A stretch of DNA of 53,861 bases. It comes from Streptococcus mitis (GTDB lineage: Bacteria > Bacillota > Bacilli > Lactobacillales > Streptococcaceae). Positions 42,430 to 51,345 of this stretch are shown one piece after another. The first letter of the stretch is position 1. The number at the start of each line of letters is the position of its first letter. The translations under genes were made by a program, and so were the position numbers. The DNA is taken from positions 1 through 53,861 of the forward strand of contig NZ_CAMHZD010000017.1 in assembly GCF_946190065.1 (NCBI RefSeq), given 5' to 3'. A model generated the notes under the pieces. That model had not been told where the DNA came from. It did no database searches and saw only the letters and a list, made by a program, of their open reading frames with translations.

Positions 42430-43374
42430 ATGAAACAAGTTTTTCTCTCTACAACAACTGAATTTAAAGAGATCGATACACTTGAACCGGGTACTTGGAT
42501 CAATCTCGTCAATCCAACTCAAAATGAATCACTCGAAATCGCCAACGCCTTCGATATCGATATTGCCGACCTTCGAGCACCGCTCGATGCGGAAGAAATG
42601 TCTCGTATTACCATTGAAGACGAGTATACCCTGATTATCGTTGACGTGCCGGTCACAGAGGAAAGAAATAACCGCACCTACTACGTAACCATCCCTCTTG
42701 GTATTATCATCACCGAGGAAACCATTATCACTACGTGTTTGGAACCATTACCAGTCCTTGATGTCTTTATCAACCGTCGTTTGCGTAATTTCTATACCTT
42801 CATGCGTTCGCGTTTCATCTTCCAGATTCTCTATCGCAATGCAGAGCTTTACCTAACAGCCCTTCGTTCGATTGACCGTAAGAGTGAACAAATCGAAAGT
42901 CAACTGCATCAATCAACTCGTAATGAAGAATTGATTGAGCTCATGGAATTGGAAAAAACTATCGTCTATTTCAAGGCTTCCCTCAAAACAAATGAGCGTG
43001 TGATTAAGAAATTGACCAGCTCAACCAGCAATATCAAGAAATACCTTGAGGACGAAGACCTGCTTGAAGATACCCTGATTGAAACCCAACAGGCCATCGA
43101 GATGGCAGACATTTATGGAAACGTCTTGCATTCTATGACAGAGACCTTCGCCTCTATCATTTCCAACAACCAGAACAACATCATGAAAACCTTGGCCCTT
43201 GTGACCATCGTCATGTCCATCCCAACCATGGTCTTTTCTGCCTACGGGATGAACTTTAAGGATAATGAAATCCCCCTAAACGGCGAGCCGAATGCCTTCT
43301 GGTTAATCGTCTTTATCGCTTTTGCTATGAGTGTCTCGCTCACTCTCTATCTCATCCATAAAAAATGGTTCTAA
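42430..43374 (+). CDS. corA: CorA-family Mg2+ channel
   Basis: The 314-residue protein has a large cytoplasmic funnel (about 1-250, long stalk helix) and two C-terminal membrane helices. The selectivity motif GMN is at 273-275 (SAYGMNF), and the basic C-terminus KKWF is as in the family. Together with mgtA, transcribed the other way 4.4 kb away, it makes this a Mg2+-uptake neighbourhood. An AAAGGATAAGGGAT region before the start provides the ribosome site. Confidence 0.95.
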   Translation: MKQVFLSTTTEFKEIDTLEPGTWINLVNPTQNESLEIANAFDIDIADLRAPLDAEEMSRITIEDEYTLIIVDVPVTEERNNRTYYVTIPLGIIITEETIITTCLEPLPVLDVFINRRLRNFYTFMRSRFIFQILYRNAELYLTALRSIDRKSEQIESQLHQSTRNEELIELMELEKTIVYFKASLKTNERVIKKLTSSTSNIKKYLEDEDLLEDTLIETQQAIEMADIYGNVLHSMTETFASIISNNQNNIMKTLALVTIVMSIPTMVFSAYGMNFKDNEIPLNGEPNAFWLIVFIAFAMSVSLTLYLIHKKWF

Positions 43375-43385
43375 GAGGAGTTCCT

Positions 43386-44063
43386 ATGTCTCAGATTGAT
43401 CTACAAAAATTAACCAAGAAAAACCAAGAGTTTGTCCACATCGCTACCCAACAATTCATCAAAGATGGGAAAACAGACGCTGAAATCAAGGCTATTTTTG
43501 AGGAAGTTATTCCCCAAATCCTTGAAGAGCAAGCCAAGGGTACGACTGCTCGTTCCCTCTACGGCGCACCGACCCACTGGGCGCACAGCTTCACTGTTAA
43601 GGAGCAATATGAAAAAGAGCATCCAAAAGAAAATGATGATCCGAAACTCATGATTATGGACTCAGCTCTTTTCATCACTAGCCTCTTTGCCCTTGTCAGC
43701 GCCCTCACAACCTTCTTTGCGGCAGATCAAGCTTTCGGCTATGGATTTGTCACTCTCCTATTAGTTGGACTTGTTGGTGGATTTGCCTTCTACTTGATGT
43801 ACTACTTTGTTTACCAATACTATGGACCAGATATGGACCGCAGCCAACGTCCACCTTTCTGGAAATCTGTACTGGTTATCCTAGCTTCTATGTTCCTTTG
43901 GCTGCTTGTCTTCTTTGCAACAAGCTTCCTACCAGCTAGCCTTAACCCAGTACTTGCTCCATTGCCACTGGCTATTATCGGAGCAGCCCTCCTAGCTCTT
44001 CGCTTCTATCTCAAGAAACGCTTGAATATCCGTAGCGCAAGTGCAGGACCAACACGCTATTAA
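43386..44063 (+). CDS. DUF1129 membrane protein
   Basis: The 225-residue protein has an N-terminal cytoplasmic part of about 85 residues and four membrane segments to near residue 215 in the DUF1129 pattern. It begins 11 nt after corA with AGAGGAG 5 nt before ATG, so the two are co-transcribed. The function is unknown; streptococcal gene order pairs it with corA. Confidence 0.88.
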   Translation: MSQIDLQKLTKKNQEFVHIATQQFIKDGKTDAEIKAIFEEVIPQILEEQAKGTTARSLYGAPTHWAHSFTVKEQYEKEHPKENDDPKLMIMDSALFITSLFALVSALTTFFAADQAFGYGFVTLLLVGLVGGFAFYLMYYFVYQYYGPDMDRSQRPPFWKSVLVILASMFLWLLVFFATSFLPASLNPVLAPLPLAIIGAALLALRFYLKKRLNIRSASAGPTRY

Positions 44064-44073
44064 GAAGAATCAT

Positions 44074-44102
44074 AAAAGCAACTGCAGGTGCGGTTGCTTT
44101 TT
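44074..44102 (+). terminator. Terminator of corA-DUF1129
   Basis: AAAAGCAAC and GTTGCTTTT form a perfect 9-bp stem with T-run. Confidence 0.88.
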
Positions 44103-44201
44103 CACTTGCTTGCCTACAAGCTTCCCTCTACCCTTTTCCCTATAGTTTTCTCCCATCTTTTATGATAAAATAGGCTCAATCAATTTCTAGGAGGAAGAAA
44201 T

Positions 44202-45236
44202 ATGGTTTCTACTATTGGTGTTGTTAGTTTATCTAGTGGCATTATCGGAGAGGACTTTGTCAAACACGAAGTGGACTTGGGTGTCCAACGTCTCAAGGAT
44301 CTGGGACTCAATCCTATCTTTTTGCCCCATTCGCTAAAAGGATTAGACTTTATCAAGGACCATCCTGAAGCTCGTGCAGAGGATTTGATTCATGCCTTTT
44401 CTGATGATAGCATCGATATGATCCTATGTGCCATCGGTGGAGATGATACCTATCGCCTACTACCTTATCTTTTTGAAAATGACCAACTACAAAAGGTTAT
44501 CAAACAAAAAATTTTTCTTGGCTTCTCGGATACAACCATGAACCATCTCATGTTGCATAAACTAGGAATCAAGACTTTTTATGGTCAATCCTTCTTAGCA
44601 GACATTTGTGAATTAGAAAAAGAAATGCTAACCTATAGCCTTCACTACTTTAAAGAATTGATTGAGACGGGAAGAATCTCAGAAATCCGCTCTAGTGACG
44701 TTTGGTATGATGAAAGGACTGACTTCAGTCCCAAGGCTCTGGGGACACCTCGTGTCAGTCATACAAATACCGGTTTTGAGTTGTTGCAAGGAAATGCCCA
44801 GTTCGAGGGAAAAATCCTCGGTGGTTGCCTCGAATCCCTCTACGATATCTTTGACAACTCTCGATACGCAGATAGCACGGAGCTCTGCCAAGAATACAAA
44901 CTTTTCCCTGACTTGTCAGACTGGGAAGGAAAGATCCTCTTGCTAGAAACAAGCGAAGAAAAGCCTGAGCCAGAAGACTTCAAAAAGATGTTGCGAACTT
45001 TAAAAGACACTGGCATATTCGAGGGCATCAGTGGACTCCTGGTCGGAAAACCTATGGATGAAACTTTCTATGACGACTATAAAGAGGCACTATTGGATAT
45101 CATTGGCAGCAATATCCCGATTGTCTATAATCTCAATGTCGGCCACGCAACTCCAAGAGCCATTATTCCCTTCGGAGTCCACGCCCACGTAGATGCAAAA
45201 GAGCAAGTCATTCGCTTTGACTATAACAAAAAATAA
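44202..45236 (+). CDS. S66-family peptidase (LD-carboxypeptidase / MccF-like)
   Basis: The 344-residue serine peptidase has candidate triad residues Ser109 (LGFSDTT), Glu211 (GGCLES) and His315 (VGHATPR) in the S66 order. The family includes LdcA, which trims cell-wall tetrapeptides, and MccF, which detoxifies microcin C by cutting its amide bond. The IGGDDTYRLL segment is shared with MccF-like members. No signal peptide is present, so the site of action is the cytoplasm. AGGAGG lies 9 nt before the start. Confidence 0.85.
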   Translation: MVSTIGVVSLSSGIIGEDFVKHEVDLGVQRLKDLGLNPIFLPHSLKGLDFIKDHPEARAEDLIHAFSDDSIDMILCAIGGDDTYRLLPYLFENDQLQKVIKQKIFLGFSDTTMNHLMLHKLGIKTFYGQSFLADICELEKEMLTYSLHYFKELIETGRISEIRSSDVWYDERTDFSPKALGTPRVSHTNTGFELLQGNAQFEGKILGGCLESLYDIFDNSRYADSTELCQEYKLFPDLSDWEGKILLLETSEEKPEPEDFKKMLRTLKDTGIFEGISGLLVGKPMDETFYDDYKEALLDIIGSNIPIVYNLNVGHATPRAIIPFGVHAHVDAKEQVIRFDYNKK

Positions 45237-45296
45237 ATAGTTTCTCTATTTTTGTGCTTTTGTATTGGTTTTCGTTACAATTTGTATCTGAATTTA

Positions 45297-45325
45297 TTGC
45301 ATTTCGCTAATTTCTATGATATCCT
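45297..45325 (+). promoter_or_regulatory. SemiSWEET gene promoter
   Basis: TTGCAT (45297-45302), 17 nt, TATCCT (45320-45325), 17 nt before the start codon. Confidence 0.5.
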
Positions 45326-45341
45326 TTTGAAGGAGGTGTAT

Positions 45342-45605
45342 ATGACAAAACAAAAAATTAATCGAATCGTAGGTTCTATTGGTGCCTTTATTGGAATTAT
45401 AGTATTTATTGCCTACATACCTCAAATTATCGCTAATTTACAGGGAAATAAAGCTCAACCATTTCAACCTTTATCAGCTGCTATATCTTGCTTAATCTGG
45501 GTTATTTATGGATGGACAAAAGAACCTAAGAAGGATTGGATACTAATCATTCCAAATTCAGCCGGTGTTATTTTAGGTGGAATCACTTTTTTGACTTCAC
45601 TCTAA
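45342..45605 (+). CDS. SemiSWEET-type sugar transporter
   Basis: The 87-residue protein has three membrane segments and the PQ motif (Pro27-Gln28, in YIPQIIANLQG), as in bacterial SemiSWEETs, which dimerise into one sugar channel. The start at 45342 has AGGAGGTG upstream and gives the usual length; the frame open upstream is not coding-like. Convergent with tag. Confidence 0.9.
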   Translation: MTKQKINRIVGSIGAFIGIIVFIAYIPQIIANLQGNKAQPFQPLSAAISCLIWVIYGWTKEPKKDWILIIPNSAGVILGGITFLTSL

Positions 45606-45618
45606 CAAATCTAATAGT

Positions 45619-45660
45619 ATATATAAAAAGCTGGGAAAAGTTTCTCAGCTTTTTATATAT
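45619..45660. terminator. Bidirectional terminator between SemiSWEET gene and tag
   Basis: An almost perfect 19-bp inverted repeat (ATATATAAAAAGCTG ... CAGCTTTTTATATAT), with A-run and T-run on both sides, ends two convergent genes. Confidence 0.92.
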
Positions 45661-45688
45661 TCTCAGATATTCTAATTACCTATACTCA

Positions 45689-46252
45689 CTAATTCCTGCT
45701 TTTCCACTCACAATCATTCTCGTGATCATCAACTAGCCCTGCAGCCTGTAGAAAAGACAAGACGGCGACTGGGCCTGTGAACTTGAAGCCTCGTTTTTTG
45801 AGATCTTTGGCTAACTCCTCAGACAGAGGTGTTTTAGCTGGGGCTTGGCGGTAATCGGGAACATCGTTAACGATCGTTTTCCCCTCAACAAAAGACCAAA
45901 GATAGACATCAAAAGAGACATAGTCTTCCTGTAGCCGTAGAAAGGATTGGGCGTTAGCGCGTGTAGCAAAAATCTTGGCTCTATTTCGGATGATAGTTGG
46001 ATTATCCAGCAAGGATTCCAATTCGGTATCGGTCATCTCTGCGACTGCTCGAATATGATAGCCATGAAAGGCTTCTCGGAAAGCCTGGCGTTTGTTTAGT
46101 ACCGTTTCCCAAGACAGGCCTGCCTGATAGGTTTCCATACACAACAACTCAAACAATGCTTGGTCATCATGGAGGGGCTGGCCCCACTCCTCATCATGAT
46201 AAGCGATGTAGAGAGGATTGGTCATCTTGACCCACGAACAACGTTTTGTCAT
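45689..46252 (-). CDS. tag: DNA-3-methyladenine glycosylase I
   Basis: The 187-residue base-excision enzyme removes 3-methyladenine. Zinc ligands are in CSWVKM (Cys5) and the HDEEW region near the N-terminus, and in HENDCEW near the C-terminus. It lies 9 nt after ruvA in a mutL-ruvA-tag unit. Confidence 0.95.
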   Translation of the reverse strand: MTKRCSWVKMTNPLYIAYHDEEWGQPLHDDQALFELLCMETYQAGLSWETVLNKRQAFREAFHGYHIRAVAEMTDTELESLLDNPTIIRNRAKIFATRANAQSFLRLQEDYVSFDVYLWSFVEGKTIVNDVPDYRQAPAKTPLSEELAKDLKKRGFKFTGPVAVLSFLQAAGLVDDHENDCEWKSRN

Positions 46253-46261
46253 GCTCTACTC

Positions 46262-46855
46262 CTATTTGACCAACATTTTAAGGGCCGACTTGATATAGTT
46301 CTCAGCTGTATCTGTCGTTCCTTCAAAGAATTTCTTGATTTTCTTGAGTTCGGTTGCCTTGTAGCCCAGTGCCAACATGGCTTCCATAGCTTCTTCCAGT
46401 TCTTGGTTTTCAGCGCTAGCTTGCACTGCTACCTTGGCAGGAAGGTCATCTCCTGAAACTACTACCTTGCCTTCCAAGTCCAGCACCATCTGCTGGGCTG
46501 TTTTCTTACCAATTTTAGGAAACTTAGTCAAGTAGGTGATGTTCTTGGTTTCAATGGCTTGAACCAAGCCAGCATTGTCATCAGCAGCAATAATAGCAAG
46601 AGCTGATACAGGCCCAATCCCAGACACCGAAATCAGACTGAGAAAGAGCTTCTTCTCGTCTTCTGAGCGAAAACCATAAAGCAGATGGGCGTCCTCACGC
46701 ACAACCTGATGCACATAAATCTGAGCCTCCTGATTAACCTGTCCTGAGTAGGCATAAGGATTGGCCACATGCAAGATATAGCCGATACCGTTGACTTCAA
46801 GAACAATGTATTTAGCAGTGATTTTGGTAATGATTCCTTTTAAATATTCGTACAT
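46262..46855 (-). CDS. ruvA: Holliday junction helicase subunit RuvA
   Basis: The 197-residue protein binds four-way junctions as a tetramer and loads RuvB. It has an OB-fold (1-60), a helix-hairpin-helix pair ([14 protein letters not shown] and [19 protein letters not shown]), and a C-terminal domain that contacts RuvB. It starts 15 nt after mutL. No rib genes separate the two, unlike the pneumococcal order I remember. Confidence 0.96.
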   Translation of the reverse strand: MYEYLKGIITKITAKYIVLEVNGIGYILHVANPYAYSGQVNQEAQIYVHQVVREDAHLLYGFRSEDEKKLFLSLISVSGIGPVSALAIIAADDNAGLVQAIETKNITYLTKFPKIGKKTAQQMVLDLEGKVVVSGDDLPAKVAVQASAENQELEEAMEAMLALGYKATELKKIKKFFEGTTDTAENYIKSALKMLVK

Positions 46856-46870
46856 AGTTTTCCTTTTAGT

Positions 46871-48820
46871 TTAATATTTCCCCAACTCACGGAGACTGGT
46901 GTGATTTTCCTGAATACGTCGGAACATCTTTTCCATATCTGACTTGGTAAAATGCACCAAAACAGGACGTCCATGGGGACAGTTATAGGGATTGTCACAC
47001 TGAGAAAGTTGATAGAGGAGTTGTCTAGCCGAATGGTCATCGATACGATGATTGGCCTTGATAGACCGTTTGCAGGACATCATGATAGCCAGCTCTGCTC
47101 GATATTTCTTGATAGAAACTTCCTTGGTCAAAAGGAGCATGTCACACATTTCATAGATGCCTGACTCAATCTCTTCCTCTGCCATCCAAATAGGATGTTC
47201 ACGTAAGATAAATTGATTTTCTCCGTACTCTGCTAGAAAGACCCCAACTTCCTCCAACAGTGCCATTCTTTCCTTGAGACGAAGGGCATCATCTGCGGGA
47301 AATTCAAAAATATAGGGCACTAGGAGTTGCTGCTGGCTCTGGTCAACATTGCCAATACTTTCACGGTACTCCTCGTACTTAACCCGTTCCTGAGCCGCAT
47401 GCTGGTCTATGATGTAAAGCCCATCTCTCCCCTGGGCAAAGAGATAGGTTCCATGCATTTGCCCGAAAAATTCCAACTCTGGGAAGCTTGAAGATTCTTC
47501 TCGCTCCAGCTTGTCATAAGCCTTATCAAGACTGGCTAAATCTAGCTCTGGATGGTCTAGTTGGTCATAATTAGCAGGCCTTCTCTCCGCAAAATGGAGT
47601 TTGCTAGGCTTAGTCAGCTGCTCCAAAGTTTCCTTGGCAAACAGGGTTAAATCCTGTTTCTCTTCAGTCAGATTCACCTGATAATCAGCTACCTCAGCTT
47701 GACTAAATCTTGACGAATCAGTTTTCTCATAGTAGAGAGTATTTTCTTTGAGTGGGAGAATAGTTTGCTCCACCTTCTCACGATTGCGGACGGTCGATTT
47801 GGCAAGATTTTCCAAGGCATCTGGTATCAGGGTTTGTTCCTTGAGACTGTTTGCAATAGCTTCTGAAACCAGGGTCATCAGTTCCTTTTCCTTGGAAATC
47901 CGCACTTCTTGCTTGGTTGGGTGCACATTGACATCCGCTAGATAAGGGTCGATATGAATGTGAATGACAGCCAGTGGAAAACGGCCTACCATAAGCTTAC
48001 TACCATAGCCGTCTAGAATTGCACGATTGAGCAGGAAATTCTTTATATAACGGCCATTGATGAAGAGGCTGATATAATTGCGATTGGCCCGAGTTAACTC
48101 AGGCAAGGACACAAAACCTGAAATTTCGAAATCTAGGTCAGAATTCTCAATTTCAATCATCTTCTTGGCACTCGCCAAACCGTAAATCCCTGCGATAGCT
48201 TGGCGCAATTGACCAGTCCCAGCTGTCCGCGTCATCTCCTTGCCATCACTGATTAAACTAAACGAAATTTCAGGATGGGCCAAGCCCAGACGGTTGACAA
48301 TATCAATGATATGAGACAGCTCCGCTTGCTGGCTCTTCATATACTTGAGACGAGCAGGCGTGTTGAAAAAGAGGTCCTCCACACAAACTTTGGTCCCCAC
48401 AGGACTAGTCGCTGGTATGACTTCCTCAACTTCACCCCCACGCGCGACGAGCTTGGTCCCATGACTGGCACCATCCACCGCTGTCAACAAAGTTAAGACA
48501 CTGACAGAAGCGATAGAGGGCAGGGCTTCACCTCGAAAACCAAGCGTCCGAATCCGAAAGAGGTCTGCTTGATTTTTTATCTTACTGGTCGCATGACGAC
48601 GCAGGGCCAATTCTACTTCATCGTGGGCAATTCCTTGACCATTATCTGTGATTTGAATCTTCTTGAGACCAGCTTCCTCAATCTCAATGATAATCTGACT
48701 AGAGCCCGCATCAATGGCATTTTCTACCAACTCTTTGACCACACTGGCAGGACGTTCAATGACCTCTCCAGCCGCAATCTGGTTTGCCAGCACCTCTGGC
48801 AATTCAATAATATGAGACAT
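46871..48820 (-). CDS. mutL: DNA mismatch repair protein MutL (HexB)
   Basis: The 649-residue protein has an N-terminal GHKL ATPase (ENAIDAG 33-39, DNGQG 59-63, GFRGEAL 94-100) and a C-terminal dimerisation domain with the endonuclease motif [13 protein letters not shown] near residue 471, matching DQHA-x2-E-x4-E. Bacteria lacking MutH use this nuclease for strand cutting. In pneumococci it is called HexB. Confidence 0.97.
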   Translation of the reverse strand: MSHIIELPEVLANQIAAGEVIERPASVVKELVENAIDAGSSQIIIEIEEAGLKKIQITDNGQGIAHDEVELALRRHATSKIKNQADLFRIRTLGFRGEALPSIASVSVLTLLTAVDGASHGTKLVARGGEVEEVIPATSPVGTKVCVEDLFFNTPARLKYMKSQQAELSHIIDIVNRLGLAHPEISFSLISDGKEMTRTAGTGQLRQAIAGIYGLASAKKMIEIENSDLDFEISGFVSLPELTRANRNYISLFINGRYIKNFLLNRAILDGYGSKLMVGRFPLAVIHIHIDPYLADVNVHPTKQEVRISKEKELMTLVSEAIANSLKEQTLIPDALENLAKSTVRNREKVEQTILPLKENTLYYEKTDSSRFSQAEVADYQVNLTEEKQDLTLFAKETLEQLTKPSKLHFAERRPANYDQLDHPELDLASLDKAYDKLEREESSSFPELEFFGQMHGTYLFAQGRDGLYIIDQHAAQERVKYEEYRESIGNVDQSQQQLLVPYIFEFPADDALRLKERMALLEEVGVFLAEYGENQFILREHPIWMAEEEIESGIYEMCDMLLLTKEVSIKKYRAELAIMMSCKRSIKANHRIDDHSARQLLYQLSQCDNPYNCPHGRPVLVHFTKSDMEKMFRRIQENHTSLRELGKY

Positions 48821-48867
48821 CTTTCAGCCCCTTTCCGTATCTATTTTTCTAGAAATTGATTAGTGCT

Positions 48868-48896
48868 ATTATACCATATTTCAGAAAGGACAGAAA
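48868..48896 (-). promoter_or_regulatory. mutL promoter
   Basis: TTTCTG (48891-48896), 17 nt, TATAAT (48868-48873) with TGG before the -10. Confidence 0.65.
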
Positions 48897-48904
48897 AACA
48901 AGCA

Positions 48905-48972
48905 CCACATAGAAACCAAATCCCTCCACATAGACAAACTCCCTTGCAAGGGGCTGGAAAATAGTGTTTAAT
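48905..48972 (+). promoter_or_regulatory. LytTR gene promoter with phased direct repeat
   Basis: CCACATAGA occurs at 48905-48913 and 48926-48934, exactly 21 bp apart (12-bp spacer). It is followed after 9 bp by TTGCAA (48944-48949), 17 nt, TTTAAT (48967-48972). Two 9-bp sites two helical turns apart just upstream of the -35 is the arrangement used by LytTR activators such as ComE and HdrR. Its use by the protein encoded next is inferred. Confidence 0.65.
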
Positions 48973-49026
48973 AAAGATATACAGGAAGTGATCACAATTT
49001 TGTATAAAAAACAAGGAGAGAAATTT

Positions 49027-49467
49027 ATGAAAGTAGAACTACAGATTAGTGAAACTTACGAAGAGGAAAAGCTGATTGTTCAAGCACCTCAAGAAACCAA
49101 GAAAGTCCAGAAAGTCATCGAGTTCGCAGAAAATCTGGATCTAACAGAAAAAATCAAAGGGAAAATCGATAATCAGGTCTATCTCGTTGAGATTGGCAAG
49201 ATTCAACGCTTCTATGTCGAGAATCGGAAGGTTCTAGCAGAAACAGCGAGTCAGACCTACAGCATTGATTTGCGACTCTATCAGGTCCTTGAAATTCTGC
49301 CAACAACTTTTATCCAAATTTCCCAATCTGAAATCGTCAATATCGATTCCATCTCTCATCTCAAGCTCACCCCCAACGGCCTAGTAGAAATTTTCTTGAA
49401 AAACGAAAGCTTCACCTACTCTTCACGCCGTTATCTAAAAACCATCAAGGAGAAATTAGAACTATGA
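49027..49467 (+). CDS. LytTR-family DNA-binding regulator (no receiver domain)
   Basis: The 146-residue protein has a LytTR DNA-binding domain (about 45-146, with YQVLEILPTTFIQISQSEIVNI and YSSRRYLKTIKEKL) preceded by about 45 residues and no phospho-acceptor domain. It overlaps the next gene by 4 nt. LytTR proteins paired with a small membrane protein form LytTR regulatory systems (for example HdrRM, BrsRM in S. mutans), in which the membrane partner inhibits the regulator. The start at 49027 has AAGGAG. Confidence 0.88.
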   Translation: MKVELQISETYEEEKLIVQAPQETKKVQKVIEFAENLDLTEKIKGKIDNQVYLVEIGKIQRFYVENRKVLAETASQTYSIDLRLYQVLEILPTTFIQISQSEIVNIDSISHLKLTPNGLVEIFLKNESFTYSSRRYLKTIKEKLEL

Positions 49468-49922
49468 AAAAACAAATCTTCCACGACGCAGCTACTGGTG
49501 TCCTCATCGGCCTCATCCTCTCTATCATCTTTTCACTCATTTATGCACCAAATACCTACGCTCCACTAAGTTCCGACTCTCTCATCGGCCAAGTGATGAC
49601 CCAACATCAGATTCACGGTGCCCTGGTCTTGCTCTACTGCACACTGATCTGGGCAGTCATCGGTATTCTCTTCAACTTTGGCAAGCGATTATTCAGCCGT
49701 GACTGGAGCTTGCTCCGTGCAACTCTGACCCATTTCTTCCTTATGCTAGTAGGCTTTATCCCATTAGCAACCCTAGCAGGTTGGTTCCCCTTCCACTGGA
49801 ATTTCTACCTCCAACTCATTATCGAGTTTGCGATTGTCTACCTCATCATTTGGACTATTTCCTATAAAAGAGCATCAAAAAAAGTAGACCATATCAATCA
49901 ACTCTTGGAGCATAGAAAGTAA
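49464..49922 (+). CDS. DUF3021 membrane protein, LytTR partner
   Basis: The 152-residue protein has four membrane segments (about 10-30, 45-68, 82-105, 113-135) and a basic C-terminus. DUF3021 proteins are commonly encoded directly after LytTR regulators. The overlap ATGA at the start implies coupled synthesis, as expected of a regulator and its inhibitor. Confidence 0.85.
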   Translation: MKKQIFHDAATGVLIGLILSIIFSLIYAPNTYAPLSSDSLIGQVMTQHQIHGALVLLYCTLIWAVIGILFNFGKRLFSRDWSLLRATLTHFFLMLVGFIPLATLAGWFPFHWNFYLQLIIEFAIVYLIIWTISYKRASKKVDHINQLLEHRK

Positions 49923-50008
49923 GAGTTCTGATAAAACTGCCTAGGATAGTAAAAAGAGGCTGAGACAAAAAAATTTTGATTTTGGAAATTCTTTATTATA
50001 AAATTTTA

Positions 50009-50112
50009 ATACTCTTCGAAAATCTCTTCAAACCATGTCAGCTTCGCCTTGCCGTACTCAAGTACAGCCTACGGCTAGCTTCCTAGTTTGCTCTTTGATT
50101 TTCATTGAGTAT
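50009..50112 (+). repeat. BOX element (A-C type)
   Basis: It begins ATACTCTTCGAAAATCTC and ends TTTTCATTGAGTAT. The central part is short (no boxB). Confidence 0.9.
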
Positions 50113-50133
50113 AAAATCGATAGGTTAGACAAA

Positions 50134-50187
50134 AAAACGAACAAAACAGTATTCTAAGTTTCAGATAACTCGTTTTGTTCGCTTTTT
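50134..50187. terminator. Bidirectional terminator after nrdI
   Basis: GCGAACAAAAC and GTTTTGTTCG form a long stem with a large loop. T-runs follow on both sides (minus: GTTTTTTTG; plus: CTTTTTATATTT). It serves nrdI and the DUF3021 gene. Confidence 0.8.
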
Positions 50188-50197
50188 ATATTTAAGG

Positions 50198-50677
50198 TTA
50201 GACTTTTGTCCCAGCCTCTTCCAACTCATACAAATCCGCGATAATCGCTGCGACATGTTTGATATCTCCCAGCATGCCTCGCATTTCAAAATCAGCCAAG
50301 ACAGGGAAACCAAAGCGTTGACTATATTGCTTGGCTGTCAGGCAGTATTGGTTATTAAAGTTACGATTTCCTGAACCAACTACGCCAAAACACTTACTAG
50401 CATTGTTACCATAGGCGATAAAATCTCCCACTGGTGTCGTCAAAATCTCGACATCTCCGTTATCCACGCCATTCCCACCTTCTAGGTAAGTCGGCAAAAA
50501 AGCGACATAGGGATGATCCATTTCATAGAAATCTTGACCTTCTTTGACCAAATCCTTGATATGAATCTTTTGAACCTCAATTCCCTCGTACTGGGACAAG
50601 AGATAGTCTTTCAAGCGCGTCACAAAACTTTCAGTATTGCCACTCAGACTAATATAAACTAAAGAAATTGTCTTCAT
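50198..50677 (-). CDS. nrdI: NrdI-family flavodoxin
   Basis: The 159-residue flavodoxin-like protein begins MKTISLVYISLSGNTESFVT, with the SLSGNT phosphate loop, and has VVGSGNRNFNNQYC, the NrdI signature. NrdI activates the manganese cofactor of class Ib reductase NrdF. No nrdE/F is next to it. The last codons (Glu-Glu-Ala-Gly-Thr-Lys-Val) fall in the repeat end described at 49952-50220, so the C-terminus may have been rewritten. The start at 50677 has GGAGG. Confidence 0.88.
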   Translation of the reverse strand: MKTISLVYISLSGNTESFVTRLKDYLLSQYEGIEVQKIHIKDLVKEGQDFYEMDHPYVAFLPTYLEGGNGVDNGDVEILTTPVGDFIAYGNNASKCFGVVGSGNRNFNNQYCLTAKQYSQRFGFPVLADFEMRGMLGDIKHVAAIIADLYELEEAGTKV

Positions 50678-50702
50678 ATGTACCTCCATCATTTTATATA
50701 AT

Positions 50703-50744
50703 CGAAAAGAACTATCAAGATTGTAACTTGATAGTTCTTTTTTG
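50703..50744. terminator. Terminator of the 177-residue membrane protein gene
   Basis: AAAGAACTATCAAG and CTTGATAGTTCTTT form a perfect 14-bp stem, with T-runs on both sides. It doubles as part of the nrdI promoter. Confidence 0.82.
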
Positions 50745-50748
50745 TCAA
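50720..50748 (-). promoter_or_regulatory. nrdI promoter inside the terminator
   Basis: TTGACA (50743-50748), 17 nt, TACAAT (50720-50725) on the minus strand. The spacer is the 5' arm of the hairpin and the -10 is the loop. Confidence 0.75.
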
Positions 50749-50751
50749 TAC

Positions 50752-51285
50752 TTAGGCAAGTTCTTCTGTTTCCTCTTCTTCAGCCAAGGCTTTCTGTTGA
50801 CGCCAAATCTTATAGAAAACAAGGGCTAGGAAGAGAACATTGATGACGATAGAGAGAATGCTAACGGCTTGTGAAATAACACTTATCCCTAAACGCATGG
50901 TCTCATCGTGAACTAACTGCACAGCGTCCTGTAAACTAACATAGCCATAAATCGAACCAATAATGGCTAGCAAAACATAGCCGACATAAGTATAGTTTGC
51001 ATATTGCAAATTCTTACGAATAAGGAAGACAATCGCTACTACAACTAAAATAGCAGATAGCACAATCAAGGCCATATTAAAAATAGAATGAGTTGATTCT
51101 GCTACTCTATAGGTGTAATTGATGTTGTCTTCTAATTGCTGAGCACTGACCCCTGCAACTTGTTTCTGAGCGGCACGAAGGGCTTCTTTGCTAGGTAAGG
51201 GACTCAACATTCCAAACAGAGACGTAGCTGAAATAAGAGCAGACAAGATTAGCAAGACCCATAGATAAATCGGTTTCTTTTTCAT
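50752..51285 (-). CDS. Four-segment membrane protein of unknown function
   Basis: The 177-residue protein has membrane segments at about 8-26, 67-88, 94-115 and 135-158 and an acidic C-terminus. A soluble loop (about 30-65, with LPSKEALRAAQKQVAGVS) lies outside. The start at 51285 has AGGAGG 7 nt upstream. It is next to the two-component system but has its own promoter. No domain is recognised. Confidence 0.82.
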   Translation of the reverse strand: MKKKPIYLWVLLILSALISATSLFGMLSPLPSKEALRAAQKQVAGVSAQQLEDNINYTYRVAESTHSIFNMALIVLSAILVVVAIVFLIRKNLQYANYTYVGYVLLAIIGSIYGYVSLQDAVQLVHDETMRLGISVISQAVSILSIVINVLFLALVFYKIWRQQKALAEEEETEELA

Positions 51286-51313
51286 GATAGAACCTCCTGA
51301 TATTATTATTGAT

Positions 51314-51342
51314 ATTATAGCACCTTTTGTAAGGGAATACAA
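51314..51342 (-). promoter_or_regulatory. Promoter of the membrane protein gene
   Basis: TTGTAT (51337-51342), 17 nt, TATAAT (51314-51319) with TGC before the -10. Part lies just after the response-regulator stop codon. Confidence 0.8.
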
Positions 51343-51345
51343 ATC

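Larger units (their letters stand above)
49952..50220. repeat. Nested repeat: inverted ends enclosing a BOX element
   Basis: AAGAGGCTGAGACAAAA (49952-49968) and its near-complement TTTTGTCCCAGCCTCTT (50204-50220) face each other. They enclose a BOX (50009-50112) and a strong hairpin. This is the layout of a small mobile element that later received a BOX, or of a long bidirectional terminator. The right end codes for the last residues of nrdI. Confidence 0.65.
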
